From: Archangium sp.
Lineage (GTDB): Bacteria > Myxococcota > Myxococcia > Myxococcales > Myxococcaceae
Assembly: GCA_030681645.1 (NCBI GenBank)
Contig: JAUXRX010000018.1
Location: 434,001 to 498,000, forward strand
Direction: 5' to 3'
Length of the DNA: 64,000 nucleotides
Part shown: positions 9,001-15,740 of the stretch, one piece after another
How positions within the stretch are numbered: position 1 is the first letter of the stretch
How the letters are laid out: every line of letters starts with the position of its first letter
Position numbers and translations under genes: made by a program
Notes under the pieces: model-generated
Told to the model about the DNA's origin: nothing
What the model saw: the letters and a program-made list of their open reading frames with translations, nothing else
Database searches by the model: none

Positions 9001-10088
9001 GAGTAGTTGTGCCCGGCCAGGTAACTCACCTTTCCCTTGGTGAGCGCGCCGTCGACGTGGCCGGTGAGCCAGATCATGCGGGTGCCCAGGGTGGCCCCGT
9101 TGAGATCCATGAGCACCGAGCTGTTCGCGTAGAGACCCGAGCCCGGGAGGAGCCCGATGGAGTCGACCGAGCCGGTGTCGACGGTGAGGTTGCCGTCGAA
9201 CTGCGCGAACAGGCTGTCGGGGACCCGCAGGCGATCGGGGTTCGCGGTCGCGCCGTCGTCGACCATGCCCGCGTCGCTCAGGAAGCGGCCGTTGACGTTG
9301 GTCTCGAAGGCTTCGACCGCGTCGCACTGCATGTACGCGTGCGTGGTGGGGCCCAGCGACAGCCAGCCTCGCACCTCGCGCACCACCTCGTCGTCGGCCG
9401 GCACCGTGTAGTGCATCGAGGTGAGCTGATCGAAGGCCGGCTGACCGCCTGAGAAGAGCGCCCCGTCGAAGGCGCCGCCGTTCGCGCCCGCGGCAGCAGC
9501 GAGGGTGAGCGCGCCCGGGCTCGTGATCGACCAGGCGTTGCCCTGGGAGTCCTGGATGTTGGCGGCGTTGAGGTACGTGAACGCGATGGTCTCGTTGCCG
9601 TCGCGGAGCACGGCGATGCGGGGCGCCGCCACCAGGGTGCGCTGCACGTCGGCGTTGAAGGGCGCGGTGGCGATGTGCACGTTCGTCACGGTGTCGGCGG
9701 CGAGGTAGGTGTTCACCAGCGTCAGCACCGCGGCCGTCACGTCAGCGGCGGCCACCACGATGGGGCCCGCCCGGTAGCTGACCGAACCGAGCACGGCGCC
9801 CGTCTCGAGGTGGTTCACCGTGGCCGAGAAGTCGATCGCGCCTGCCGCTTTGCCCGTCAGCGCCACGCGGTGCACCGGTACGTTCGCCCGCAGCAGCCGA
9901 TCGACGAGCCCGAACGCCCGGAACGTGCCGTTGTTCTGGCTCGTGTTGTCCATGGGGATGATCAGCGAGCCGGTGGCGAAGGCCGTCACCAGCGCGGCCT
10001 CCTGCTTCGCGACGGCCGGAATGGGCTCGGCGTCGCGGGGGGAACAGGCCAACAATCCAAGACACAGCAGCAGCGCGGGGCGGATCAT
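1254..10088 (-). CDS. Giant Ig-repeat lipoprotein with MYXO-CTERM-like tail, in frame with an OmpA/TSP3 protein (2944 aa)
   Basis: I place the start at the ATG at 10088: it follows AAGGAG with 9 bases between, and opens a lipoprotein signal peptide with lipobox LLAC (Cys15). Then come an unassigned beta-rich part, a DUF11-like repeat (about 394-497), 14 tandem 84-residue Ig-like units each with a CSLDGA core (about 507-1684), and a mix of bacterial Ig domains and further CSLDGA units to about 2310. A MYXO-CTERM-like tail follows: GGGCGCG near 2320, a hydrophobic helix, then ARRSRR. A second signal peptide begins at once, leading into a beta-barrel-like region, about five TSP3 calcium-binding repeats (about 2671-2816) and an OmpA peptidoglycan-binding domain (about 2830-2942, with EGHTDS and GRELNRRVEF). 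Similar Ig-repeat proteins are annotated AgmC (gliding motility) in myxobacteria; that link is from memory. Two joined genes are likely; see the OmpA entry. Confidence 0.8.
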   Translation of the reverse strand: MIRPALLLCLGLLACSPRDAEPIPAVAKQEAALVTAFATGSLIIPMDNTSQNNGTFRAFGLVDRLLRANVPVHRVALTGKAAGAIDFSATVNHLETGAVLGSVSYRAGPIVVAAADVTAAVLTLVNTYLAADTVTNVHIATAPFNADVQRTLVAAPRIAVLRDGNETIAFTYLNAANIQDSQGNAWSITSPGALTLAAAAGANGGAFDGALFSGGQPAFDQLTSMHYTVPADDEVVREVRGWLSLGPTTHAYMQCDAVEAFETNVNGRFLSDAGMVDDGATANPDRLRVPDSLFAQFDGNLTVDTGSVDSIGLLPGSGLYANSSVLMDLNGATLGTRMIWLTGHVDGALTKGKVSYLAGHNYSTTVPISTNPQSNGTRLFLNGLYETPGLFLTDQPAVTVSKSAPATTSAVNFTFTLSYANAGPGAAFSASLVDVLPAGTTFVSATGGGVNAAGTVTWPLGTLAAGASGSVTVTVTAPEGTYANTASLSYTVGMTQKILLTNVTSTIVDRTAPNTTLTSTPPAASSSPGAAFTFTGTEPGTFQCSLDGAAFAPCTTPAALAGLADGSHTFLVRAVDTAGNPDPSPASFTWTVDTTAPNTTLTSTPPLLSTSSGATFTFTSTEAGTFQCSLDGAAFAACTTPAALAGLADGSHTFQVRAIDTVGNLDATPASFTWTIDTVVPDTTLTSTPPALTASSSASFTFTSTEAGTFECSLDGALFAACTTPVALAGLVDGSHTFQVRARDTAGNVDATPASFTWTIDTTAPNTTLTSTPPALSTSSSATFTFTSTEAGTFECSLDGAAFAGCTTPVSLSGLADGSHTFQVRARDAIGNVDATPASFTWTIDATAPNTTLTSTPPALSTSSSASFTFTATEAGTFECSLDGAAFAACTTPGNLVGLADGSHTFQVRARDTAGNLDATPASFTWTVDTTAPNTTLTSTPPALSSSSSAAFSFTSTEAGTFECSLDGAAFAACTTPASLSGLADGSHTFQVRGRDTAGNVDATPASFTWTVDATAPNTTFTSTPPALSTSSSASFTFTSTEAGTFECSLDGAAFAACTTPVSLSGLAEGSHTFQARALDTAGNLDATPASFTWTVDTTAPGTTLTSTPPALGNSASASFAFTSTEAGTFECSLDGAAFAPCTTPAALTGLADGSHTFQVRARDTAGNVDATPASFTWVVDTAAPDTSITSAPPALDPSTSASFTFTSTEFGGSFQCSLDGAAFTACPSPLSLTSLAEGSHTLLVQAVDAAGNVDPTPSSHTWTVDSGAPDTTIVSGPNGSVSSTTATFVVTSEAGATFECALDGAAFTACPAMSTYPGLSEGSHTLLIRARDTTGNLDPTPASRTWTVDTSVPDTTITSGPTGTVSSSTAVFTFTSDESPVSFECNLDGAGFAACAASPTFTALADGSHTLLVRALDAAGNADATPASRTWTVDTALPDTTLSGAPTGTTNVSTASLTFTSNEPGATFECSLDGATFAACTTPLSLTALADGPHTFSVRAVDAAGNADPTPATASWTVDALVPDTTITSGPAANVATGDATLAFTSTKAGSTFECSLDGAPFAACTTPAALTALADGSHTFSVRAVDTVGNVDPTPATRTWNVDTQAPDTSITQQPAALTNGTTGTFQFTSPEAGATFECSLDGAAWTACTAPFTTGTLTDGVHVLLVRALDAAGNFDATPARATWEVDTLAPAAPLITEPVADATTGALPRFGGLAEVGSTVTVTINGMTVCTAVVDAAGRWTCNATTALAAGAQTATATATDPAGNTSVPSLPRGFTVDSAKPDTVILTGPAALTNVARADFTVASDASGATFECSLDGAAFAACSASPSFTGLADGAHQLAVRAVSGGMTDPTPATRAWTLDTTAPAAPVITSPTANGTTSGTPTFTGTAEPGSTVVVSLDGQPACTAVADGAGNFSCAAPSALPPGPHTVTAVATDPAGNPSPPSTGVPFTVGSTTLDTAIIAGPSGTVRATTAGFAFTSTVIGATFECSLDGAPFSACPTPATFTGLAAGSHTLEVRAVDGASTDPTPASRTWIVDTSAPSAPVVVTPADQATIRVRTPRYSGTAEPGSTVLVSVDDREACRAIADSSGAWACTASDDLADGAHRVAAVALDAAGNASAPSMTNRFVVDIPAVVVTITSPASGTLTNDGTPAISGTTNPGATVSVFIDGVLLGTVVADAAGVWTLTPAVAIADGTHALTATADLDGLMSPASEPVTVIIDTRAPVVTLTLEQENTETVPVVTFAADEAPVTFTCSLDGAAFTPCASPLDVTAAGDGNHTLVVRATDAAGNTGEATRSFQVTAPIVARPAIGVRGGGCGCGVTDGAGGLFAALALLMFLGARRSRRGLRRLTGLPLLAVALVTAQAASAQVVGFDAERLDLNPGASASLVTGTGDVMRKGAWRASLMVHYEHDPIVLYRLDTNERLGSVIGGRVTTHLVGAWAPLDWLEVGLQLPIVLWQGGDDLSAWDVAAPATTSLGTPWLTGRFAFLRERAGAPLDLALQLGLGLPFGNAPAFTNATPVAFAPRVGAGKSLLAWLRLGAEVGLMVRGTPAGSTQGGTASAFTFGLSATTKGHALRGEVTLRAAVALDAPSAGGDLLFGGRYQVHRWIEVFALGGPGLGTLPGNPAFRVFAGVTVQPPAEEPVAVPVQRCDDSVSLEVLRTACATLDADRDGIKNGEDVCPRVPGVVAAKGCPLPDTDADGLTDDVDACPKEAGPRERKGCPIKDQDKDGVEDADDACVTEAGPVERKGCPVRDADLDGVEDPVDECPAEAGPVERKGCPIRDQDADTVEDALDNCPTVAGVPENAGCPAKVKQLVIITKDKLVIQEAVYFATGKAVVLARSNKLLDNVAEVLLAHPEVALIRVEGHTDSVGVRAKNVALSQARADAVKAALVKRKVPAARLHAVGFGPDQPKDTNDTPAGRELNRRVEFNFETAPK
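5035..8568 (-). repeat. 14 tandem copies of a ~252-bp coding repeat
   Basis: The DNA encodes 14 head-to-tail units of about 84 residues. Each runs from a T-A-P-x-T-T-L-T-S-x-P-P opening, through the Cys pair in CSLDGAAF...C-T-T-P, to ADGSHTFQVRA and a T-W-T-V-D close. The two Cys would form a disulphide in each Ig-like unit. Units 2-8 are the most alike and units 9-14 are more diverged, which suggests recent expansion in the middle of the array. The repetition also creates long open antisense frames. Confidence 0.85.
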
Positions 10089-10350
10089 CTCGTTCTTCTC
10101 CTTCAACTCGTTGCCGAACCCCGCACCCTGCGGACGCTTCTGGTGCGGCTGCAACTCAGGACCGTCAACTTGGCAGCGCGGGTCATGCACTTCAATTGAG
10201 TCACAACCGCTTCAGGGTCAGAAGTGAGATCGACCGCGGAAGTGGCAGGAATCGTTGCCTCACCCGGGTGCTGGAGACCCCGCCCCGCCCCTTTGAGGCG
10301 TCGCTTTGCGTGGGCGCTCAACCATCGCTCCACTACAGTGCGCTCCGCTC
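10089..10350. promoter_or_regulatory. Divergent intergenic region between the giant surface gene and the solenoid gene
   Basis: The 262-bp gap separates two divergent starts (10088 minus, 10351 plus), so it must hold both promoters. The part at 10185-10260 is less GC-rich than its surroundings. The ribosome site of the minus gene (AAGGAG, 10103-10098) lies at its edge. I see no promoter that meets a consensus well. Confidence 0.45.
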
Positions 10351-13300
10351 ATGGAGGCTTTGGTCTTTCCCAGTGAGGAGGCGCTGCAGGTCGCGATGCG
10401 ATCAGGCCTGGTGCCCGCCGACCTCCAGCGAGAGCCCGCGCGGGTGGGCACCACGAAGGAAGGCCTGTTCGAGGTGGTGCCCGAGGGCAGCCTCACCGCG
10501 AAAGCGAGGAAGGCACTGCTGGCCGCCGGGGTCGAGTCGCGCCCGTCGTCGGTCGAGCTGAGCCCCGTGTCCTGCTGGGCCGAGGCCCTCTCGCCCCGCC
10601 GGGTGGGAGAGCCGGCCGGCGCGATGCCGCAGGTGCTCTTCACCGTGACCGGGCGCCGGTCGTTGCTCGAGCTCTCGGGCGAGCTGCTGCGGCTCGGCTG
10701 CGATCGGCAGGAGCTGTCGATGGTGAAGTCGCCGCACGCCCACGCGCTCGTCCGGGTGGTGGATCCGCCCTGGTTCGTGCTCTCGCGCGCCCTCGATCAC
10801 CTCGACGGCCTGCGCGCCTTCGTGCCCACGTCGCCCGGCCAGGAGCGGCTGTGGACCGAGGTGGCCTGGGCGCACCCGCTCGACACCACGCTCGAGGCGC
10901 CCGACGTGGGCATGGTGCTGATGACGCGCGAGGGCCCGTGGTGGCGCATCTCGGACAGCGAGTGGATCGACATCGACCAGCTGGTGGTGCCGGTGGGCCT
11001 GGGCGCGGCCTCGCAGGTCGAGCCGAAGCTCGACGCGCCGAAGGTGCAGGTGACCCTCACGCTCGCGCGCGCCGCGAGGCCCGAGGCGCCCACCCTCTTC
11101 GTGCTCCCAGCCGGGCAGGCCGCCGTCGAGGCGCTGGTGCGGTCCACGCCCGAGGCGCAGCTCGAGAACATCCTCTTCGTGGTGTCGGACGACCTGGTGG
11201 TGCTGCGCGCGCGGCCGGGGCGGGAGGCCAACGCGGGCGCGCTCCCGGGCGAGGCGTACGCGCGGGTGCTCGACATGCCCAACCTCTTCGCGCCCGCCGC
11301 GCTCACCGTCGAGCCACCGCTGCGCCGCGATCGCCTGCGAACCTGGCTCGCGCCCGACCCGGATCTGATCACCTGGCTCGAGCCCACCGCGGGGGGCTTC
11401 GGCCGCCGGTCCGTGCTCGAGGCCGCGTTCCGCCCGCTCGCCGAGTGGGTCGACTACGTGATCGACGGCGCCGCGGAGACGCTGCAGACCTGGGCGCGCT
11501 CGGCCGCCTTCGACTTCGAGCCCTTCATCGCGCTCGAAGACGCGCAGCCGCAGCCGTCCGACGCGAAAGAGGACGACGAGGTGCAGCGAAGCCGCCCGCG
11601 CAGCCGCCGTGAGCCGCGCCCCTCGGCCCCGCGGGAAGCCGCGCCCACCGAGACCGCGCCGCGCACCTCGACGCCGGTGGTGGCGATCGATCTGCCGCGC
11701 AGCCTGTCCGAGGCCGAGGCCGTGGTGGCGCGCGAAGAGACCGCCTTCCTCGAGCTCGAGGCGGCCGCCGATTCCGTGGCGCGACGCACCGCCTGGGTCC
11801 GCCTCGCCGAGATGTACTCGCGCGTGCAGCGGCCCCGCGACTCGGGCATGGCCTGGGCGCACGCCCTCTGGGAAGCGAACGCCGACGAGGCGCTGCGCAT
11901 GGCGCGGCGCTGGGCAGACACCTCGGGCGTGCGGCTCGAGAGCCTGCTCGCGCAGGCGGCGCCCAACATCGAACAGACGCGCGGCGCCGTGGCGCACCTG
12001 CTGGCGGCGTCGCTCGAGAACAACCAGAGCATCGCCGCGCGCGTCACCGACTGGGTCACCTTCCTCGATCGCTTCAGCGAAGATCTCGACGTGCGCAGCT
12101 ACTGGCTGGGGCGCGTGGCGGTGGCGCGGCTGGCGGGTGGCGACACCCTGGGCCTGGCGCGCGCGAGAGATCGGGTGCTGGCGCGGGTGCAGGGCGGGCT
12201 CTCGCTCGATCGCGACGTGCCGCGGCTGTTGCGCGTGATGGGCCAGGCCACCGCCGCGGGCGCAGGCACCGGCCGCGCGATGCGGGTCGGCGCCCAACTG
12301 GAAGCGCTGCTCAAGGCCTTCGAAGAGACGCCGCGCAAGCGCTCGGCGGTCGAGTCTCCCCCGCAGCTCACCCGGGCCTACGTGGGCCTCGAGTTCGCGT
12401 GGGGCTTCGCGCGCCTGGCCAACGCCGAGCGCGCGCGGCAGCTCCGTGACGCGGCGCTCGCCGTGCTGGATCGCAAGGACTCGGTCCACGCCTACCTCAC
12501 CCGCGCGTACGTGGCGCGCATCGACCAGGCGCTCGAAGGCGTGGCGCCGTACACGCCGCTGGCCCCGGAGATCAACGGGCTGCTCACCGGGCTCGAGGCG
12601 CTCGATCGCTACAAGGTCGATCGCCTGCGCCAGTTCAGCCAGGTGCTCGAGCCGCAGGAACGCCTCGAGGCGATCAGCGCGTTCTGGCGCAACAACACCC
12701 GCGAGGGCCGCGGTGAAGAGCTCGGCGCGCTGCGCTCGCTGCGTGAGCCGGCGGAGCTGCTCAAGGCGATCCAGACGCGCATGAGCGTGGCGGCCGACGC
12801 GCAGCTGGGCGTCGAGGAGCGCGTGCGCCTCATCGACGGCCTGCTCGACTATCTCCCCCAGCTGCCGGAATCGCAGGCGCTGCCGCTCTTGCAGCGCTTC
12901 CTCACCATCGGCGACGCGCTGGCGGCGAAGCACCGCGCGGTGGTGCTGGAAGACGCGCTCAAGATCGCCGGCCACTTCGGGCGCGCCGCGCTGGTGAAGC
13001 AGCTGGTGCTGCAGCTGGGCAACGCCATCAAGGAGGTCGGTGGTGAAGGGGTAGGGGAGATCGGCGGCCTGCTCGTCTCCGGTGTGCGCTCGTTGCGCCG
13101 CGTCGGTCTGCGCGAAGAGGCGGGCGAGCTGCTCTCGCGCGCGTCGACGGTGCTCAAGGGTGAAGACGTGCCCACCCTGCAGGCGCGCCTCGGGCTCGCG
13201 TCGGGCTTCATGTACCTGGGCGCGTTCCAGCAGGCGCAGCCGATCATCGACGAGGCGCTGGGCCGGCTCGGCCGCGAGTCGGGGCTGATCATCGCCGAGC

Positions 13301-13581
13301 GGATCAAGCTGACCCGCGCCACCGCGCAGGCGCTCAGCCACGCCTCGACCGAGCTCGCGTTGCCGGGCCTGTTGCGGGTGGCCCAGCAGCTGCCGTGGAT
13401 CACCGACAGCTTCAACACCAACTCCCACTTCTGCCTCTCGATGGTGGACTTCGCCGACGCCCTGGTGCTCGGCCACGTGGGTGACGACCTGACGCTCAAT
13501 GAGACGACGCGGCGCTTCCTCGACGAGGACGAATACCTCGTGCGGCGGCGGGTGCACCGCGACGTCGGAGGAGACACATGA
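10351..13581 (+). CDS. Large two-part protein coupled to a MoxR ATPase (1076 aa), function unknown
   Basis: The start is taken at ATG 10351, where the conserved-looking sequence MEALVFPSEEAL begins. The first ~400 residues are a mixed alpha/beta region without a motif I can name. A charged Arg/Pro linker (about 410-450, rich in RSRPRSRR-like runs) follows, and then about 620 residues of regular amphipathic helices that look like a TPR-type solenoid. There is no signal peptide or membrane segment, so it is probably cytoplasmic. Its stop overlaps the start of the MoxR gene by 4 bp (ATGA), which indicates translational coupling and a shared complex. By analogy with known MoxR-vWA systems it could be an adaptor or substrate-recognition component; this is inference. 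Confidence 0.8.
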   Translation: MEALVFPSEEALQVAMRSGLVPADLQREPARVGTTKEGLFEVVPEGSLTAKARKALLAAGVESRPSSVELSPVSCWAEALSPRRVGEPAGAMPQVLFTVTGRRSLLELSGELLRLGCDRQELSMVKSPHAHALVRVVDPPWFVLSRALDHLDGLRAFVPTSPGQERLWTEVAWAHPLDTTLEAPDVGMVLMTREGPWWRISDSEWIDIDQLVVPVGLGAASQVEPKLDAPKVQVTLTLARAARPEAPTLFVLPAGQAAVEALVRSTPEAQLENILFVVSDDLVVLRARPGREANAGALPGEAYARVLDMPNLFAPAALTVEPPLRRDRLRTWLAPDPDLITWLEPTAGGFGRRSVLEAAFRPLAEWVDYVIDGAAETLQTWARSAAFDFEPFIALEDAQPQPSDAKEDDEVQRSRPRSRREPRPSAPREAAPTETAPRTSTPVVAIDLPRSLSEAEAVVAREETAFLELEAAADSVARRTAWVRLAEMYSRVQRPRDSGMAWAHALWEANADEALRMARRWADTSGVRLESLLAQAAPNIEQTRGAVAHLLAASLENNQSIAARVTDWVTFLDRFSEDLDVRSYWLGRVAVARLAGGDTLGLARARDRVLARVQGGLSLDRDVPRLLRVMGQATAAGAGTGRAMRVGAQLEALLKAFEETPRKRSAVESPPQLTRAYVGLEFAWGFARLANAERARQLRDAALAVLDRKDSVHAYLTRAYVARIDQALEGVAPYTPLAPEINGLLTGLEALDRYKVDRLRQFSQVLEPQERLEAISAFWRNNTREGRGEELGALRSLREPAELLKAIQTRMSVAADAQLGVEERVRLIDGLLDYLPQLPESQALPLLQRFLTIGDALAAKHRAVVLEDALKIAGHFGRAALVKQLVLQLGNAIKEVGGEGVGEIGGLLVSGVRSLRRVGLREEAGELLSRASTVLKGEDVPTLQARLGLASGFMYLGAFQQAQPIIDEALGRLGRESGLIIAERIKLTRATAQALSHASTELALPGLLRVAQQLPWITDSFNTNSHFCLSMVDFADALVLGHVGDDLTLNETTRRFLDEDEYLVRRRVHRDVGGDT

Positions 13582-14597
13582 CGCAACCCTTGAAGAAGGA
13601 TCCGCTCGACTCGGTGGCCGAGCTGCCGCTCGACAAGCTGCAGAACGAGGCGCAGGGGCTGCGAGATCGGCTCAATCGCTTCCGCCTCGGCCTGGGCCGG
13701 CACTTCGTGGACAAGCAGCCGCTGATCGACCTGATGGTGGTGGCCGCGGTGGCGCAGGAGCCGCTGCTGCTGGTCGGCCCGCCCGGCACGGCGAAGAGCG
13801 ATCTGGTGATCAAGTTCAAGGACGCGCTGGGCATCGAGGGCTCGGACTACTTCGAGTACCTGCTCACCCGCTTCACCGAGCCGTCCGAGGTGTTGGGGCC
13901 CATCGACATCAACGAGCTGCGCTCGGGCCGCTACATCCGCCGGGAGCGCGGCAAGCTGCCTACGGCGCGCCTCGTGTTCCTCGATGAGATCTTCAAGGCG
14001 AGCTCGGCGATCTTGAACGCGCTGCTGACCGTCATCAACGAGCGCAAGTTCTACCAGGACGGCGTGCCGGTGCCGGTGAAGCTCAAGATGTTGTTCGCGG
14101 CGACGAACGAGATCCCCGAGCACAGTGAATTGGGCGCGCTCAAAGATCGCTTCGTGCTCAAGGCCGCCTGCCGCTCGGTGCAGGAGACGCACTTCATCGA
14201 GCTGCTCGACGCGGGCCTCGACTCGCAGACGAACAAGGACCTGAACCAGAAGCCCTGGGTCGAGGGCCACGCGAACCTGGAGGACCTGCTCAAGGCCCAC
14301 CGCTATCTCACGCTGCTCATGTCGCGGCGCGAGCCCAGAGATCGCGAGCTGTTCTTCCGCGACGAGGTGATGCGCGAGTTCCGCCGCGTCATCCGCACGC
14401 TCGTGCGCGAAGACGAGGTGTTCGTCTCCGACCGCAAGCTGATCAAGCTGTACCGGTTGCTGCGCACCCGGGCGTGGATCGTTCACGGCGGCGCGGTGGA
14501 GCGGGAAGACCTGCAGCTCCTCGCCTACCTGGGCGAGACGCGCGAGGAGATTGACCTGCTCGAGGAGAAGGTGCCGCGGCTGCTCGGGATCAGCTGA
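13578..14597 (+). CDS. MoxR-family AAA+ ATPase, RavA-like
   Basis: Walker A is GPPGTAKS (residues 67-74) and Walker B is LVFLDE (131-136), followed by the MoxR-type helix-2 insert region. Sensor 1 lies in the AATNEIPEHSELGAL segment, which is typical of the RavA branch, and a C-terminal lid follows. Length (339 aa) fits a MoxR core without the extra LARA domain of E. coli RavA. MoxR ATPases act as chaperones that remodel or load metal onto partner proteins, usually with a vWA protein. The expected vWA partner is not next door; a candidate lies at 19999-21453. The gene is translationally coupled (ATGA) to the upstream solenoid gene. Confidence 0.9.
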   Translation: MTQPLKKDPLDSVAELPLDKLQNEAQGLRDRLNRFRLGLGRHFVDKQPLIDLMVVAAVAQEPLLLVGPPGTAKSDLVIKFKDALGIEGSDYFEYLLTRFTEPSEVLGPIDINELRSGRYIRRERGKLPTARLVFLDEIFKASSAILNALLTVINERKFYQDGVPVPVKLKMLFAATNEIPEHSELGALKDRFVLKAACRSVQETHFIELLDAGLDSQTNKDLNQKPWVEGHANLEDLLKAHRYLTLLMSRREPRDRELFFRDEVMREFRRVIRTLVREDEVFVSDRKLIKLYRLLRTRAWIVHGGAVEREDLQLLAYLGETREEIDLLEEKVPRLLGIS

Positions 14598-14606
14598 CCA
14601 GCCAAG

Positions 14607-14987
14607 CTATGGCGGATGGGGCAGGAGACCATCGGGCCCAGCAAGTCTCCAACCGCAGTGGAAGTTGGCCGAGTATTCCCTGGCATCAGGGTGGCACCAC
14701 TGGCGGTCGGTGAACTGGGACTTCGTGACTCCGTTCTCCACGCACGCGCATTGATCGACACCGCCATCCGCAGTGCAGATGACCTCGTAGACATCGGCCC
14801 CGCACGTCCATCGACCACAACAACCAGGAGCACAGGTCGTAGGCCGGACCCCACCGGTGACGGGGTCGCTTGCGCAGACCCACCCACAGTTGCAGCCACT
14901 GGTGACGGCGGCGAGAAGAACCGCGAGGAGGTGGACAACGGCATGAGACCGAGGCGCCAATCGCCGAAATGTCTTTCTTGTCTCCAT
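14607..14987 (-). CDS. Small Cys-rich secreted protein, probably a lipoprotein (126 aa)
   Basis: The ATG at 14987 is preceded by GGGAGG with a 10-base gap. The N-terminus is basic, followed by the hydrophobic run VVHLLAVLLAAV and TSGCNC, which could be a weak lipobox. The mature part holds over a dozen Cys residues in about 85 positions (for example APGCCGRWTC, QCACVENG and QWCHPD), so it is likely disulphide-rich and outside the cytoplasm. No known family was recognised. It is convergent with the MoxR gene, whose stop lies 10 bp away, and no terminator is visible between them. Protein-like composition and a good ribosome site argue that it is real. Confidence 0.6.
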   Translation of the reverse strand: METRKTFRRLAPRSHAVVHLLAVLLAAVTSGCNCGWVCASDPVTGGVRPTTCAPGCCGRWTCGADVYEVICTADGGVDQCACVENGVTKSQFTDRQWCHPDAREYSANFHCGWRLAGPDGLLPHPP

Positions 14988-15079
14988 CACCGCAATGCCT
15001 CCCGCCCGCAGACGCGAAGCATGTCTTCTCCAGTCGTGACGTACAACGTCGCCTGGCCTTCTGGGCATAAGCTGAGCGG

Positions 15080-15676
15080 GTGCAATTCCGCGCCTTCGAA
15101 CCGGGGATCGAAGTCAACGGCCAGACGGTCTGGGCGCTCGTCGACGGCTTTCAGAACAAGGCGACCCCGAGCCGCATGCTGGTCGAAGAGGGGATCGGCA
15201 CGCTGGGCCCCGACGGCGTGGTGCAGCTCGACCGCGAGGGCTGGTACTCGCAGGAAGCCTGGCTGCGGGCGTTCGAGAAGATCTTCGCGGCGCTGGGGCC
15301 GCAGGCGCTGTTCAACATCGGCCAGCGCATCCCCGAGAACGCGATCTTCCCGAAGTGGGTCGACGGCATCGACTCGGGCGTTCGTTCGATCGACGTCGCG
15401 TACCACCTGAACCACCGCAAGGCGGGGGTGGTGATGTACGACCCGCAGACGCAGGCGATGCTGCCGGGCATCGGGCACTACCGCTACGAGCGGCCGCACC
15501 CGCAGAAGCCGCTGATCGTCGTGGAGTGCAGGAACCCGTACCCGTGTGACTTCGACCGCGGCATCCTCACCGCGATCGCCCGGCGCTTCGAGCCCACAGC
15601 GAGCCTGGTGCACCTCGACGAGCACCGGTGCCGGGCGACCGGCGCCGATGCCTGCACGTACCACGTGAAGTGGTGA
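15080..15676 (+). CDS. Probable V4R-like small-molecule sensor domain protein (198 aa)
   Basis: This short soluble protein starts at a GTG. The ending, with CRATGADACTYHVKW, resembles the closing Cys motif of V4R (4-vinyl reductase-like) and heme-NO-binding-like sensor domains, where Cys residues help bind a ligand. Before it lies a helical region with FNIGQRIPEN that would fit the same fold. There is no DNA-binding or output domain, so it may be a stand-alone sensor. The fold assignment rests on pattern memory and is tentative. The neighbouring genes are convergent (thiolase, 64 bp away) and divergent (Cys-rich protein), so it seems to be a single-gene unit. Confidence 0.6.
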   Translation: MQFRAFEPGIEVNGQTVWALVDGFQNKATPSRMLVEEGIGTLGPDGVVQLDREGWYSQEAWLRAFEKIFAALGPQALFNIGQRIPENAIFPKWVDGIDSGVRSIDVAYHLNHRKAGVVMYDPQTQAMLPGIGHYRYERPHPQKPLIVVECRNPYPCDFDRGILTAIARRFEPTASLVHLDEHRCRATGADACTYHVKW

Positions 15677-15703
15677 CGCCGGGCAGTGGGCCCCTCACCC
15701 CGG

Positions 15704-15731
15704 CCCTCTCCCCGCTTCCGCAGGGAGAGGG
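15704..15731. repeat. Intergenic palindrome CCCTCTCCC...GGGAGAGGG
   Basis: A 9-bp perfect stem with a 10-base loop lies between two convergent genes. With the preceding CCCCTCACCCCGGCC it matches a dispersed intergenic repeat that I remember from many proteobacterial genomes. It could act as a bidirectional terminator structure for the sensor and thiolase genes, although no T-run follows the stem. Confidence 0.6.
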
Positions 15732-15740
15732 AGACCCTCG

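Noticed and set aside
10240..10260. Possible sigma-54 promoter TGGCAGG...TTGCC upstream of the solenoid gene
   Set aside because: The GG and GC elements are 11 bases apart instead of 10, so the spacing is wrong.
10402..13557. 1051-codon minus-strand frame opposite the solenoid gene
   Set aside because: Composition is Arg/His/Glu-rich as in typical antisense shadows, and the plus-strand gene has a coupled downstream partner and coherent protein sequence.
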